A stretch of 64,000 nucleotides of DNA from Pseudomonas sp. PSE14 (GCF_029203285.1 NZ_CP115669.1:3410001-3474000); one strand, 5' to 3'; shown: positions 18,565 through 27,517, numbered from the stretch's first letter. Notes: generated from the sequence alone by a model not told the origin. Made by a program: numbers and translations.

Positions 18565-20187
18565 ATGGCCACATGCGGCGAAGTACTGGTGAAATTGCTC
18601 GAAGGCTACGGTGTCGAGCAGGTGTTCGGCATCCCCGGCGTGCATACCGTGGAACTCTATCGCGGGCTCGCCCGCTCGAAGATCCGCCACGTCACGCCGC
18701 GCCACGAACAGGGCGCCGGCTTCATGGCCGACGGCTATGCGCGCACCAGTGGAAAGCCCGGCGTGTGCTTCATCATCACCGGCCCGGGCATGACCAATAT
18801 CGCCACGGCCATGGCCCAGGCCTATGCAGACTCCATTCCCATGCTGGTGATCTCCAGCGTGCAGGCGCGCAGCCAGCTCGGCGGCGGGCGCGGCAAGCTG
18901 CACGAACTGCCGTCGCAGAGTGGCCTGGTCGCCGGTTGCAGCGCCTTCTCCCACACGCTGATGTCAGCCGCCGAACTGCCGGCGGTGCTGGCCCGCGCCT
19001 TTGCCCTGTTCCAGGCCGGCCGACCGCGTCCGGTGCATATCGAGATTCCCCTCGACGTGCTGGTGGAAAATGCCGACGCGCTGCTGTCGAGCCAGCCAGT
19101 CAAGGTAGCCCGCGCTGGCGCAGCGCCCGAGGCTGCGGCCGAAATGGCCGACCTGCTCACAGGCGCACGGCGCCCGCTGATCCTCGCCGGCGGCGGCGCC
19201 GTCGATGCAGGGCCAGCCCTGCAGCAACTGGCCGAGCGCCTGCAGGCGCCGGTGGCGCTGACGATCAACGCCAAGGGCCTGCTGCCCGCGCAACATCCTC
19301 TGCTGATCGGCTCGACGCAGTCCACCGACGCCACCCGCGAACTGGTCAACGAGGCCGACGTGGTGCTTGCGGTTGGCACCGAGCTGGGCGAAACCGATTA
19401 CGACGTGACCTTCGCCGGCGGCTTCAAGATTCCGGGCGCCCTGCTGCGCATCGATATCGACCCGGATCAGACGGTACGCAACTATCCGCCCCGAGCCGCA
19501 CTGGTGGCCGATGCCGGGCTGGCCCTGGAAGCCCTGCTGGGCGCCCTGGAAGGCCGGAGCCTGGCCGTCGAAACGCCGCACTGGGGCAGTAGCCGCGCCG
19601 CCAGACTGCGCGAGAAAGTGCTCTCCACCCTGGATGACACGCTGCGCGGCCAGACCCGCTTCCTGCATGTTGCGCTGGAGGAGCTGCCCGAAGCGGTACT
19701 GGTCGGCGATTCGACCCAACCGGTGTACACCGGCAACCTGACCCTCGACCTTGAGAAGCCGCGACGCTGGTTCAACTCCTCGACCGGCTACGGCACCCTC
19801 GGTTATGCATTGCCGGCCGCCATCGGTGCCTGGCTGGGTGACGCCACGCGACGCCCGGTGCTGTGCCTGATCGGCGACGGAGGATTGCAGTTCACCTTGC
19901 CGGAACTGGCCAGTGCGGTAGAAGCGCACGTACCGCTGATCGTCCTGCTGTGGAACAACCACGGCTACGAGGAAATCAAGCGCTACATGGTCAACCGCGA
20001 CATCGAGCCGGTCGGCGTCGACATCTACACCCCCGACTTTGTCGGCGCGGCCAAGGCGCTGGGTTGCAAGGCGCATCGCGCCAGCGACGAAGCGGCACTG
20101 CGCGCCGCGTTGCGCGAAGCCAGCGCCAGCTCGTTGCCGACCCTGATCGAGATCGACCAGGCGACCTGGATGAGCAGCCAGGGCTGA
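18565..20187 (+). CDS. ThDP-dependent decarboxylase, 5-guanidino-2-oxopentanoate decarboxylase (AruI)-like
   Basis: The second ATG (18565) is favoured because AAGGA lies 10 nt upstream; the ATG at 18556 is too close to it. The 540-residue protein has the ThDP-enzyme order: an N-terminal pyrimidine domain with the activating Glu in RHEQGAGFMADGYAR, a central domain, and a C-terminal diphosphate domain with GDGGLQFTLPEL to WNNHGY near residue 435. The start GIPGVHTVELYRGL matches proteins annotated as 2-ketoarginine decarboxylase in Pseudomonas, rather than biosynthetic acetolactate synthase. It would convert 2-ketoarginine to 4-guanidinobutanal. The partner arginine transaminase (AruH) is not here. 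Other 2-oxo acids are possible. Confidence 0.75.
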   Translation: MATCGEVLVKLLEGYGVEQVFGIPGVHTVELYRGLARSKIRHVTPRHEQGAGFMADGYARTSGKPGVCFIITGPGMTNIATAMAQAYADSIPMLVISSVQARSQLGGGRGKLHELPSQSGLVAGCSAFSHTLMSAAELPAVLARAFALFQAGRPRPVHIEIPLDVLVENADALLSSQPVKVARAGAAPEAAAEMADLLTGARRPLILAGGGAVDAGPALQQLAERLQAPVALTINAKGLLPAQHPLLIGSTQSTDATRELVNEADVVLAVGTELGETDYDVTFAGGFKIPGALLRIDIDPDQTVRNYPPRAALVADAGLALEALLGALEGRSLAVETPHWGSSRAARLREKVLSTLDDTLRGQTRFLHVALEELPEAVLVGDSTQPVYTGNLTLDLEKPRRWFNSSTGYGTLGYALPAAIGAWLGDATRRPVLCLIGDGGLQFTLPELASAVEAHVPLIVLLWNNHGYEEIKRYMVNRDIEPVGVDIYTPDFVGAAKALGCKAHRASDEAALRAALREASASSLPTLIEIDQATWMSSQG

Positions 20188-20247
20188 CACGTCCCTCTCC
20201 CTGCCGCACCCGGGCGGCAGGGATCTTTCCGGGGAACTTTCCCCGCC

Positions 20248-20278
20248 ACGCGCCGGCTTCACGGCGCGTCTTTTTTTG
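20248..20278 (+). terminator. Rho-independent terminator after the ThDP enzyme gene
   Basis: An 8-bp stem ACGCGCCG / CGGCGCGT with a 6-nt loop is followed by C and seven T. It lies 60 bp past the stop codon, so the following ABC importer genes should have their own promoter. Confidence 0.9.
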
Positions 20279-20547
20279 TTGAACCGCTCTGTTGCGGGCC
20301 TTTCAGGGAAGGTCTGCGGCCCGCGCATGGGCGCACGCCAGCCATGCATGCAGAACATGGCTTCGATGACATTTTTTCGATTGTTGGCACCACGCCGAGG
20401 TCGCAGGATGACCCCGCCGAACAGCCTGCGCCCCCCGGATTCCGGGACCGCCAGACATATCCGGCAGGCGGGGGGCGACAGCCCCGACCTCCCGCCGCAC
20501 ACCCGCGACCTTCCTAAACAAAAGCGATAAGAGCAAAGGAGTCCCCG
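20279..20547 (+). promoter_or_regulatory. Upstream region of the polyamine-type importer, with a GC-rich imperfect hairpin
   Basis: This 269-bp stretch precedes the binding-protein gene. It holds an imperfect inverted repeat at about 20429-20477 (CGCCCCCCGGAT against ATCCGG...GGGGGGCG), which could be an attenuator or a transcript-stability hairpin. AAAGGAG at 20534-20540 is the ribosome site. No other gene was found. Confidence 0.45.
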
Positions 20548-21651
20548 ATGGGCGAGCGTGATTTCAGCAGAAGGCAATTCATCAAAACGGTAGGCGCTGC
20601 CTCGGTGGCCGCGGCTGCCCTGACCATGCCTTTCATCCGGGCCAGCGCCAGCGATAACCGCTTCCAGGGCAAGACCCTGCGCCTGCTCACCTGGTCCGAC
20701 GACACCGGCCTTGCGGCGCTGCGCAACATCGCCGCGACCTTCGAGGCCAAGACCGGCGCCAAGGTGATCGCCGACCGTACCGGCAGCACCTCGGAGATGG
20801 TCGCCAAGCTCAAGGCCGGCGGCGACCGCCCGCAGTACGACGTCATCACCCTGGCCGGCGTCGGCGCCGAAGGCCTGGCCAGCGCCGGGCTGCTGGAAAA
20901 ACCCGACCTCAACCGCATCCCCAACCTCAAGGACGTTCCAGCCAAATACCAGACCGGCGCCGACGGCCACGGCATCGGCTACCTGCTGTGGTGCAACAGC
21001 CTGGTCTACAGCACCCGCACGGTGAAGGACGTACCCGACAGCTACGCGGCCTTGTGGGATGAGAACTACGCCGGCCGCCTGTTCCTGCCGCCGCCGAACT
21101 GGACCGAGGCCATGGATCTGATCATCATCGCCGCCAAGCTGGCCGGTGGTGACGAGCACAACATCGAACCCGGTTTCAAGAAGCTCGAAGAGCTCAAGGA
21201 CCGCGTCATGACCCTGGGCGAAAACCCCAACCAGGTCGCCGAACTGTTCCGCACCGGCTCGCTGGATATCGGCGGCCTCTACGCGCCGGCGTTCTTCCCC
21301 AAGCAGATCCGCGACCCCAACTACGGCCTGGGCGCCACCTTCGGCATGAAGGAAGGCTTCTACACCGACCTGATGCTTTCGGTGCTGCCGAAGAACCGAC
21401 CGGGCGACAGCGACCTGGCCCACGCCTTCATCGACCACTCCCTCGACCCCTACGTGCAGGGCAAGATGGCCGAGGACATCTTCAACGGCCCGGTCAACGC
21501 CAAGGCGATCATTTCCGCCGAAGCGCGCAAGAGCCCCTACATCCTCACCCCCGAGCAGATCGCAGAGAAGGCGATCATGCACGACAACGCCTTCCTCTCC
21601 ACCGTCCACGAACAGTGGATCCGCCGCTACACGGAAATCTTCTCTTCCTGA
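20548..21651 (+). CDS. Polyamine/opine-type ABC substrate-binding protein with Tat signal
   Basis: The 367-residue protein begins MGERDFSRRQFIKTVGAAS, a twin-arginine signal (SRRQFIK) followed by a hydrophobic stretch ending at RASA. It is therefore folded before export to the periplasm. The mature part has PotD/family-1 features (LRLLTWSDDTG, TGAKVIADRTGSTSEMVAKLKAG, YDVITLAGVGAEGLASAGLL). It delivers solute to the two permeases encoded next. The neighbouring 2-ketoarginine-decarboxylase-like gene suggests a guanidino or polyamine-like ligand, but this is not proven. Confidence 0.88.
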   Translation: MGERDFSRRQFIKTVGAASVAAAALTMPFIRASASDNRFQGKTLRLLTWSDDTGLAALRNIAATFEAKTGAKVIADRTGSTSEMVAKLKAGGDRPQYDVITLAGVGAEGLASAGLLEKPDLNRIPNLKDVPAKYQTGADGHGIGYLLWCNSLVYSTRTVKDVPDSYAALWDENYAGRLFLPPPNWTEAMDLIIIAAKLAGGDEHNIEPGFKKLEELKDRVMTLGENPNQVAELFRTGSLDIGGLYAPAFFPKQIRDPNYGLGATFGMKEGFYTDLMLSVLPKNRPGDSDLAHAFIDHSLDPYVQGKMAEDIFNGPVNAKAIISAEARKSPYILTPEQIAEKAIMHDNAFLSTVHEQWIRRYTEIFSS

Positions 21652-21752
21652 TGCAGCCATGGCCGCCACGGCGGCCATGAATCGTCGCGCGCAAGTGGCC
21701 GGAACCACCTGCGCTCGATGCGGACATTCTCCGTTCTGACGAGAGACGCGAT

Positions 21753-22661
21753 ATGCAATCGAGCAATCCGACCCGCCCGGTCGGCGTGGCGCTGCTGCGC
21801 CCGGCCCGGGCGTTTTCACCGACGGCGCGTGCCTGGATGTTCCTCACGCCGTCCCTGTGTTTCCTCATCGTACTCATCGCCGCCAGCCTGCTGGTGGTAC
21901 GCATGAGCGTCGGCGAGAAAGGCGCCGAATGGACCGGTTTCAGCCTGGCCAGCTATGCCCAGTTGCTGCAGCCGTACTACCTCAAATCGCTGTTGCTGAC
22001 GCTGCGCCTGGCCTTCTTCAGTGCGTTGATCGCCGTGCTGCTGGCGATCCCGGTCGGCTACAGCATGTCGCGCCTGCAATCGCCCCTGCTGCGGCGGATA
22101 TTCCTCGCCGCCGTGCTGCTGCCGCTGCTGGTCAACCTGCTGTTGCAGAGCTACGGCTGGCTGGTGATCCTCGGCCCGGCGGGCATGCTCAACAAAGCCT
22201 TGCTGGCCCTGGGCCTGATCAAGCGTCCGGTGATGCTGCTGTACAACCAGAACGGCGTGCTCATGGGGCTGGTGCAGACCGCGTTCCCGCTCGCCGTGCT
22301 GCCCATTGCCAGCGCCATGCGCGGCATCTCGCGCAGCTACGAAGAAGCGGCCGCGACCCTCGGCGCCAGCCGTTTCCAGGTGTTCCGCCAGGTGGTGTTG
22401 CCCATGAGCCTGCCCGGCATTCTCACCGGCGCCACCCTGGTGTTCGCCTACAACGCCAGCAGCTTCGTGGTTCCGCTGCTGCTGGGCGGGCGGCGCGTGC
22501 CGATGCTCGCGGTGATGGTCCACGACCAGATCGCCCCGCTGATGAACTGGCCGGCCGCCTCCGCCGCCGGCGTGGTGCTGATCGTCACCACCCTGGCGAT
22601 CATGACCCTGTCGGAAGTCGTCACCGGCCGTCGCCGACGCATCCTGGAGGCCTCGCAATGA
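21753..22661 (+). CDS. ABC transporter permease, PotB type
   Basis: The 302-residue inner-membrane protein has about six spans and an EAA loop EEAAATLGASRFQVFRQVVLPMS. The order binding protein, permease, permease, ATPase is that of spermidine/putrescine importers. Its stop overlaps the start of the second permease gene (ATGA), so the pair is made in equal amounts. Confidence 0.9.
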   Translation: MQSSNPTRPVGVALLRPARAFSPTARAWMFLTPSLCFLIVLIAASLLVVRMSVGEKGAEWTGFSLASYAQLLQPYYLKSLLLTLRLAFFSALIAVLLAIPVGYSMSRLQSPLLRRIFLAAVLLPLLVNLLLQSYGWLVILGPAGMLNKALLALGLIKRPVMLLYNQNGVLMGLVQTAFPLAVLPIASAMRGISRSYEEAAATLGASRFQVFRQVVLPMSLPGILTGATLVFAYNASSFVVPLLLGGRRVPMLAVMVHDQIAPLMNWPAASAAGVVLIVTTLAIMTLSEVVTGRRRRILEASQ

Positions 22662-23503
22662 GCAACCTGTCCCGTCGCCAACCGACCCTGCCGGGCGACA
22701 CCGGCCGCTTCGCCCTGGTGCTCTCCGGCATCATCCTGCTGCTCGCCGTGCTGCCGATCCTGACCATGATCGTGATGTCCTTCAGCGGCGCGGCGAATCT
22801 CGACTTCCCACCCAGCAGCTACAGCCTGCAGTGGTATCAGGCCGCCTGGCACACCTTCGTCTCGCCCGACGCCAGCGACGTGCTCAGCCTCGGCAAGGCG
22901 CTTAGCACGAGCCTGCTGGTGTCCTGCCTGACGATGGTCCTCGCCACCCTGGTTGCCGTCCCCGCGGCCTACGCACTGACCCGCTGCGAGTTCCGTGGCA
23001 AGGCCGTCGCCCTGCAACTGATGTCGCTGCCGCTGGTGTTCCCCATGGTCGTACTGGGCCTGGCGCTGCTGCTGGTGTTCGACAGCCTGCCGCTGCACCT
23101 GGACACCTCGCGCCTGGTCATCGCCCACGTGATCCTCGCCCTACCCTTCGTGGTGAAGAACTGCACGGCGGCCATGGTCGCCATCGGCAGCGAGGTCGAG
23201 GAAGCCGCGCAGATGCTCGGCGCCCCGCCGCTGCGCGCCATCGTCGATGTGGTCGTGCCGCTGATGCGCTCGGGCATCCTCGCCGGGATGCTGCTGGCCT
23301 TCATCGTCTCGTTCAACGAATTCACCGTGACCTACTTCCTCTACAACATCGACGTGATGACCGTGCCGATCTGGATGTACAGCCGCACCGTGTCCTCGCT
23401 TGACCCCACCGTTTTCTCGTTCGCCGTGCTGATCGTGCTGATCGACTTCGTCCTCATCTGGGCGCTGGAGAAGCTGGTTGGCGAAGGTGGCGTGTCGTTC
23501 TGA
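22658..23503 (+). CDS. ABC transporter permease, PotC type
   Basis: From the ATG at 22658 (overlapping the previous stop; CTGGAGG lies 8 nt upstream) the protein has 281 residues and about six membrane spans. The EAA loop is EEAAQMLGAPPLRAIVDVVVPLM. A longer in-frame extension upstream is antisense-like shadow sequence over the PotB-type gene and was discarded. It pairs with the preceding permease to form the translocation pore. Confidence 0.9.
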   Translation: MSNLSRRQPTLPGDTGRFALVLSGIILLLAVLPILTMIVMSFSGAANLDFPPSSYSLQWYQAAWHTFVSPDASDVLSLGKALSTSLLVSCLTMVLATLVAVPAAYALTRCEFRGKAVALQLMSLPLVFPMVVLGLALLLVFDSLPLHLDTSRLVIAHVILALPFVVKNCTAAMVAIGSEVEEAAQMLGAPPLRAIVDVVVPLMRSGILAGMLLAFIVSFNEFTVTYFLYNIDVMTVPIWMYSRTVSSLDPTVFSFAVLIVLIDFVLIWALEKLVGEGGVSF

Positions 23504-23517
23504 TTCGAGGTGAAAAA

Positions 23518-24573
23518 ATGAATGGATTGAATCTGCAAAACGTCGAGAAACACTACGGCACCGCCTGCGCCGTGAAGGACGTGAACCTGCACCTGCCACA
23601 GGGCAAGCTGGTCTGCTTCCTCGGCCCCTCCGGCTGCGGCAAGACCACGCTGCTGCGCATGATCGCCGGCCTGGAAAGCCTCAGCGGCGGCGAGATCCTG
23701 CTGGACGGCGAAGACATCAGCCTCGTCCCGGCGCACCAGCGCAACTTCGGCATGGTGTTCCAGTCGCTGGCGCTGTTCCCGCACATGACCGTCGGCGAGA
23801 ACATCGCCTATCCGCTGAAGCTGCGCGGTGTCGGCAAGGCCGAGCAGCAGGCGCGCGTCGCCGAGCTGCTGCAGATGATCCAGTTGCAGCAGATGGTCGA
23901 CCGACCGGTGGCCAAGCTGTCCGGCGGCCAGCGCCAGCGCGTAGCGATCGCCCGCGCCATCGCCTCGCACCCCAAACTGCTGCTGCTCGACGAGCCGCTG
24001 TCGGCGCTTGACGCCAAGCTGCGCGAGTCGATGCAGGTGGAGATCCGCCAACTACAGCAACGCCTGAACATCACCACCATCATGGTCACCCACGACCAGC
24101 GCGAGGCCATGACCATGGCCGATGTCGTGGTGGTGCTGGGCGAGCACCGCATCCAGCAGGTCGGCACTCCGATCGAGATCTACCGCAACCCGGCCAACGC
24201 CTTCGTCGCCGACTTCATCGGCTCGGGCAACATCTTCCCGGCGACCGTGCTGGGCCATGGCCGGGTCGAATTGCCGGGCGGCGCGGCACTGCATGCCGCC
24301 CATTGCCCCAGCATCCAACCGGGCGCCAGCGTGCGCATGCTGGTGCGCCCGGAGGACCTGCAACTGTCGACGGCACAGGCACCGGCGGCCAATCGCCTGG
24401 ACGCTACCGTGACCTTCATCCGCGACATCGGCGCGACCATCGAGACCACTGTCGAGTGTTCCGGCGTCTCCCTGACCGCCCTCAGCACGCCCTGCCAGGA
24501 CATTGGTCTGCGTGTAGGTCAGGCCGTGTCGGTGACCATTCCGGAACATGCCTGCCGCGTACTCAGCGCTTGA
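23518..24573 (+). CDS. ABC transporter ATPase, PotA type with TOBE domain
   Basis: The 351-residue protein carries GPSGCGKTTLLRMIAGLE (Walker A), LSGGQRQRVAIARAI (signature), LLLLDEPLSALDAKLRE (Walker B and D-loop) and a switch His in TIMVTHDQREAMT. The C-terminal 100 residues form a TOBE domain as in PotA and UgpC. It is the last gene of the importer operon and energises the two permeases encoded upstream. Confidence 0.92.
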   Translation: MNGLNLQNVEKHYGTACAVKDVNLHLPQGKLVCFLGPSGCGKTTLLRMIAGLESLSGGEILLDGEDISLVPAHQRNFGMVFQSLALFPHMTVGENIAYPLKLRGVGKAEQQARVAELLQMIQLQQMVDRPVAKLSGGQRQRVAIARAIASHPKLLLLDEPLSALDAKLRESMQVEIRQLQQRLNITTIMVTHDQREAMTMADVVVVLGEHRIQQVGTPIEIYRNPANAFVADFIGSGNIFPATVLGHGRVELPGGAALHAAHCPSIQPGASVRMLVRPEDLQLSTAQAPAANRLDATVTFIRDIGATIETTVECSGVSLTALSTPCQDIGLRVGQAVSVTIPEHACRVLSA

Positions 24574-24578
24574 CGCCA

Positions 24579-24610
24579 CCGCGCCGGCGGCCAGAGGACC
24601 GCCGGCGCGG
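24579..24610. terminator. Perfect GC hairpin after the importer operon
   Basis: A 12-bp perfect stem (CCGCGCCGGCGG / CCGCCGGCGCGG) with an 8-nt loop lies just past the ATPase stop. There is no T run, so it may act as a weak or factor-assisted terminator or protect the 3' end. Confidence 0.5.
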
Positions 24611-24980
24611 ATGGCCACGGAAGGCCCCACTTCATGCAACGCCTGCTCGAAAATTGCGGCGCCCTGATCCGGGGAGGCTGCTCCGGACCTGGCTTCGGCG
24701 TCGTGCAGGCGCTGACTTGCGAAAGCATGCGCATCTGCCTGTTCGCGCGACGCTACGCCTGGTTGGCCGATAGCGGCTTTTTGTGAACGGCCGCTATGGG
24801 TCGGTAGCTGGCGCTCTCCAGAGGCTGCAATCGGCCACAAGCGGACCTTGCAAGAGGCGAACAAGCAAGGAGCGAGCATCGCCAGCTTTCGAGGTCAGCT
24901 GCAACGCGAAAGGCTGTTCTTTCAGGAATTCAAGGATGAGGTGCGCCGCAGTGTCGCCTTTGAATGGCTCATGGGCGCAC
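24611..24980. other. Intergenic stretch without a supported gene
   Basis: This 370-bp region separates the PotA-like gene from the convergent MFS gene. Open frames exist on both strands, but none shows a family motif and ribosome site together. It contains one copy of a dispersed repeat (24785-24847). Confidence 0.6.
24785..24847. repeat. Dispersed imperfect-palindrome repeat, copy 1
   Basis: The element starts GAACGGCCGCTATGGGTCGG and ends ATCGGCCACAAGCGGAC, so its ends are roughly inverted (CCGC...GCGG). The same pattern recurs at 27526-27600 and 35292-35357, always between genes. Confidence 0.65.
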
Positions 24981-26177
24981 CTAGCCCGTCGTCGAGTTCG
25001 ACTCAAGGGGAGAAAGAGCATTGATCACCGCGGCCGCGCAGGAAAGCAGGATGCCAACAGCGGCAAGGCCGAGCCAGCCTGCCCGGTGCACGCCGTAGTT
25101 TCCCAATGCAGCGCCGATCGCTCCACCCAGGAAATACGATCCCATGAATACGGTATTGAGCCGGCTCCGGGCCTCCGGATGCAGGGTGAATACGCGTGCC
25201 TGGTTGGCAACCAGTCCGGCACGATTGCCCAAGTCGAGCAGCACCATACCCAAGATCAGCCAGCCAAGACTTTGCCCGCCCGCAGCGATGCAGGCGAAAC
25301 CTGCGGCGAGGGCCATCGCGCCGGCGAGGACCATGGTGCGGACGCCCAGGCGATCGCTCAGTGCGCCGATATGTGGTGACGCGACGATGCCCAACAGGGC
25401 GACCAGGCCAAACAGGCCGATGGTGGCGGAATCGAACCCGTAGGGTGGTTGTGCCAGCAGCGCGGCCAGCGAGGCCCACAGCGCACTGAACGCGGCGAAC
25501 ATCAAGAGGCCGCTCGCCGCGCAGTAACGCAACACTCTTTCCTCCCGGACCAGGCTGCCCAGCGAACGCAAAAGCCGGTCATAGCTTATCGCTGGCATGC
25601 TCGTGGCGGCGGGCAGGCTCCTGGCAACAAGGACCAGCAGCACGACATCGATGAGCGAGGCCAGTACGAACACGGCTCGCCATCCCGTGTGCGCACCGGC
25701 GAACCCTCCGACCGTACGCGCCAGCAACAGGCCTGCCGAGAGGCCACCGAGCAGGCTGCCGACGATGCGACCGCGCTCAGCCGGAGCAACCAGTCCCGAC
25801 AGGGTGGGGATGATGATCTGCGCGGTGATCGCGGTCACGCCGACCAGGAGGCTGCTCACGCACAACACGGTGAAACTCGGCGCCACGGCGCAAAGGATCA
25901 AGGCGACGGCATTCGCCGCGATGGCCATCAGTGCGAGCTGGCGTGGCTGTCGGCAGTCGGCGAGCGGCACGATGAACAGCAGGCCCGCCGCATAGCCAAG
26001 CTGCGTCAAGGAGGCGACCAGGCCGGCCTGTGTCGGCGCCAGGCCAAACGACGCGGCCATCTGCGGCAGAAGCGGCTGGTGGTAATAGATGGTCGATACG
26101 GCCAGTGAGCAGCACAGGGCCATGAGGGTGACAAGGCGATCGGAAACTCCCATCGGCGCTGCGGGAGAGACAGGCAT
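24981..26177 (-). CDS. MFS transporter (drug/solute exporter-like)
   Basis: Starting at ATG 26177 (GAAGAG upstream), the 398-residue inner-membrane protein has about twelve hydrophobic spans. The loop between spans 2 and 3 reads PLADCRQPRQLAL, in the position of the MFS motif A, and the middle block is PAERGRIVGSLLGGLSAGLLLARTVGG. This matches the YnfM/NepI-like exporter group. Its start lies only 8 bp from the stop of the cysteine hydrolase gene, so the two form an operon divergent from an HxlR repressor gene. Export of a toxic compound or a hydrolase product is likely. Confidence 0.87.
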   Translation of the reverse strand: MPVSPAAPMGVSDRLVTLMALCCSLAVSTIYYHQPLLPQMAASFGLAPTQAGLVASLTQLGYAAGLLFIVPLADCRQPRQLALMAIAANAVALILCAVAPSFTVLCVSSLLVGVTAITAQIIIPTLSGLVAPAERGRIVGSLLGGLSAGLLLARTVGGFAGAHTGWRAVFVLASLIDVVLLVLVARSLPAATSMPAISYDRLLRSLGSLVREERVLRYCAASGLLMFAAFSALWASLAALLAQPPYGFDSATIGLFGLVALLGIVASPHIGALSDRLGVRTMVLAGAMALAAGFACIAAGGQSLGWLILGMVLLDLGNRAGLVANQARVFTLHPEARSRLNTVFMGSYFLGGAIGAALGNYGVHRAGWLGLAAVGILLSCAAAVINALSPLESNSTTG

Positions 26178-26185
26178 GACGCTCT

Positions 26186-26809
26186 TCACTGCTGCAGGGC
26201 CTGCACCAGCTCGCGGGTCTCCACGATGCTGTGCGCAAACGTCGGCCCGTTCAGTTCGTGCGCCGCATGCATCATTTCCTTGCTGAAGGCGGCTGTCGCA
26301 TCGCGTACCAGCGTGACGTGATAACCAAGTTCCATGGCGAAGCGTGCGGTGGATTCGATACAGGTGTTCGCCAGCAGACCAACGACGATCACATGGGTGA
26401 TGCCTCGCTGCTTGAGCTGGAAGTCGAGGTCGGTATTGGCGAACCCGCTTTGCCCCCAGTGCTCCTGGATGATGATGTCGCCTACCTGTGGCACGAAGTC
26501 GGGATGCCATTCGCCACCCCAGGAGCCCTTGGCAAAGGTATGGCGCTGCTGGATCAGGCGTTGGGTCGGGTTGGGGTGATCCCAGTGGTCGTAGTCGCCG
26601 GGCTGCCAGCGCCGATGCGGTACGTAGTAGACCTGGATGGCCTTTCCTCGCGCGGCAGCAAGGGTCGTGCGCAGGTTGTCGAGCAGACGAACCTCGTCTG
26701 CGACGCTTCTGAGCATGGGAAACAGCTTGCCGCCATCGGACAGGAAGTCGTTGTAGGGGTCGACCAGCAGCAGGCCGGTCCGCTCCGGGGAATACACGGG
26801 ATGGGTCAT
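26186..26809 (-). CDS. Isochorismatase-family cysteine hydrolase
   Basis: The ATG at 26809 has GGAG upstream and gives 207 residues. The family fold shows D17 (LLLVDPYNDF) and the nucleophile C150 (GLLANTCIESTARFAMELGY). The stretch where the catalytic lysine usually sits reads QEHWGQSGFANTD and lacks an obvious Lys, as in one uncharacterised subgroup. Likely an amide or ester hydrolase acting on a small molecule. It is the first gene of the operon with the MFS gene and is controlled by the facing HxlR regulator. Confidence 0.85.
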   Translation of the reverse strand: MTHPVYSPERTGLLLVDPYNDFLSDGGKLFPMLRSVADEVRLLDNLRTTLAAARGKAIQVYYVPHRRWQPGDYDHWDHPNPTQRLIQQRHTFAKGSWGGEWHPDFVPQVGDIIIQEHWGQSGFANTDLDFQLKQRGITHVIVVGLLANTCIESTARFAMELGYHVTLVRDATAAFSKEMMHAAHELNGPTFAHSIVETRELVQALQQ

Positions 26810-26905
26810 GGACGGTGCTCCAGTTGCGGGGAGAGGGTTAGGAAGCTTCTGCTGTACAGGCGATGGCTTGCTGCGATGAGGCAAGCCTCGACAGGTACAA
26901 TATCA

Positions 26906-26922
26906 ACTATGAAATTCATAGT
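26906..26922. promoter_or_regulatory. Candidate HxlR operator 1
   Basis: ACTATGAAATTCATAGT is a near-perfect 17-bp palindrome of the form ACTAT-N7-ATAGT. It lies 97 bp upstream of the hydrolase start, in its promoter region. Confidence 0.75.
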
Positions 26923-26981
26923 GTCAACAAATACGGGGCTTTGAGAGGTACTGCTCGGGGCATTGCGACATCGGCCGTGTT

Positions 26982-26998
26982 ACTATGAAAAAAATAGT
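26982..26998. promoter_or_regulatory. Candidate HxlR operator 2
   Basis: ACTATGAAAAAAATAGT repeats the ACTAT-N7-ATAGT pattern 76 bp from operator 1 (about seven helical turns). It lies 19 bp before the GTG start of the HxlR gene, suited to autorepression. Confidence 0.75.
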
Positions 26999-27016
26999 TT
27001 GTGCGGAGTAGATGAC

Positions 27017-27517
27017 GTGACGCCAAGACTGGACGAGACAAGCGATACGGTGTGCCCGGTGGCGCGCTCGGTGGACTTGGTGGGCGACAAGTGGACCATC
27101 CTGGTTCTGCGTGAGTTGTACATGGGCGCGACACGCTTCGAGGAAATGCAGATCCAGACCGCGGCGACGCCGCAGATGCTGACCTCGCGCCTGAAAGCGC
27201 TGGAAACCAACGGCCTGGTCGAGCGCCGGCCCTACAACGCAAAGCCGCTGCGCTACGAATACCATCTGACCGACAAGGGATGGGACTTCTACCCCGTCAT
27301 CTACGCGCTGCGCGCCTGGGGCGAGACGTGGTGCAAGAGCGAGGATGAGGGGCTGGCCGTGCATTTCGTGCACCGCGCGTGCGGCTATGATGTGGGCGTG
27401 GCCAGCGTTTGTCCCCACTGCGGCACCCCGGTGGAACGCAAGGACCTGGAGGCGTCGATCAGCAATCGTTTCCTTGGCGAACGCGAGTCTCGCCGGGAGG
27501 CCTTCAAGCGGAAGTAG
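27017..27517 (+). CDS. HxlR-family transcriptional regulator, GTG start
   Basis: GTG 27017 is chosen because GGAG lies 8 nt upstream and the protein then begins TPRLDETSDTVCPVARSVDL; the longer frame has no ribosome site. The 166-residue product has a winged helix (VGDKWTILVLRELYMGATRFEEM). Its C-terminal extension RACGYDVG...CPHCGTPVE holds three Cys and could bind zinc. HxlR dimers sense reactive or toxic compounds. Two matching palindromes lie between this gene and the divergent hydrolase-exporter operon. Confidence 0.9.
   Translation: MTPRLDETSDTVCPVARSVDLVGDKWTILVLRELYMGATRFEEMQIQTAATPQMLTSRLKALETNGLVERRPYNAKPLRYEYHLTDKGWDFYPVIYALRAWGETWCKSEDEGLAVHFVHRACGYDVGVASVCPHCGTPVERKDLEASISNRFLGERESRREAFKRK

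Noticed and set aside
18964..21819. A 951-codon minus-strand frame
   Set aside because: It is antisense to the ThDP enzyme and receptor genes, both of which carry full family motifs.
24611..24780. Protein-like minus-strand frame between the PotA-type and MFS genes
   Set aside because: Amino-acid composition is plausible for a short stretch, but there is no start, no family resemblance, and it continues antisense into the ATPase gene.
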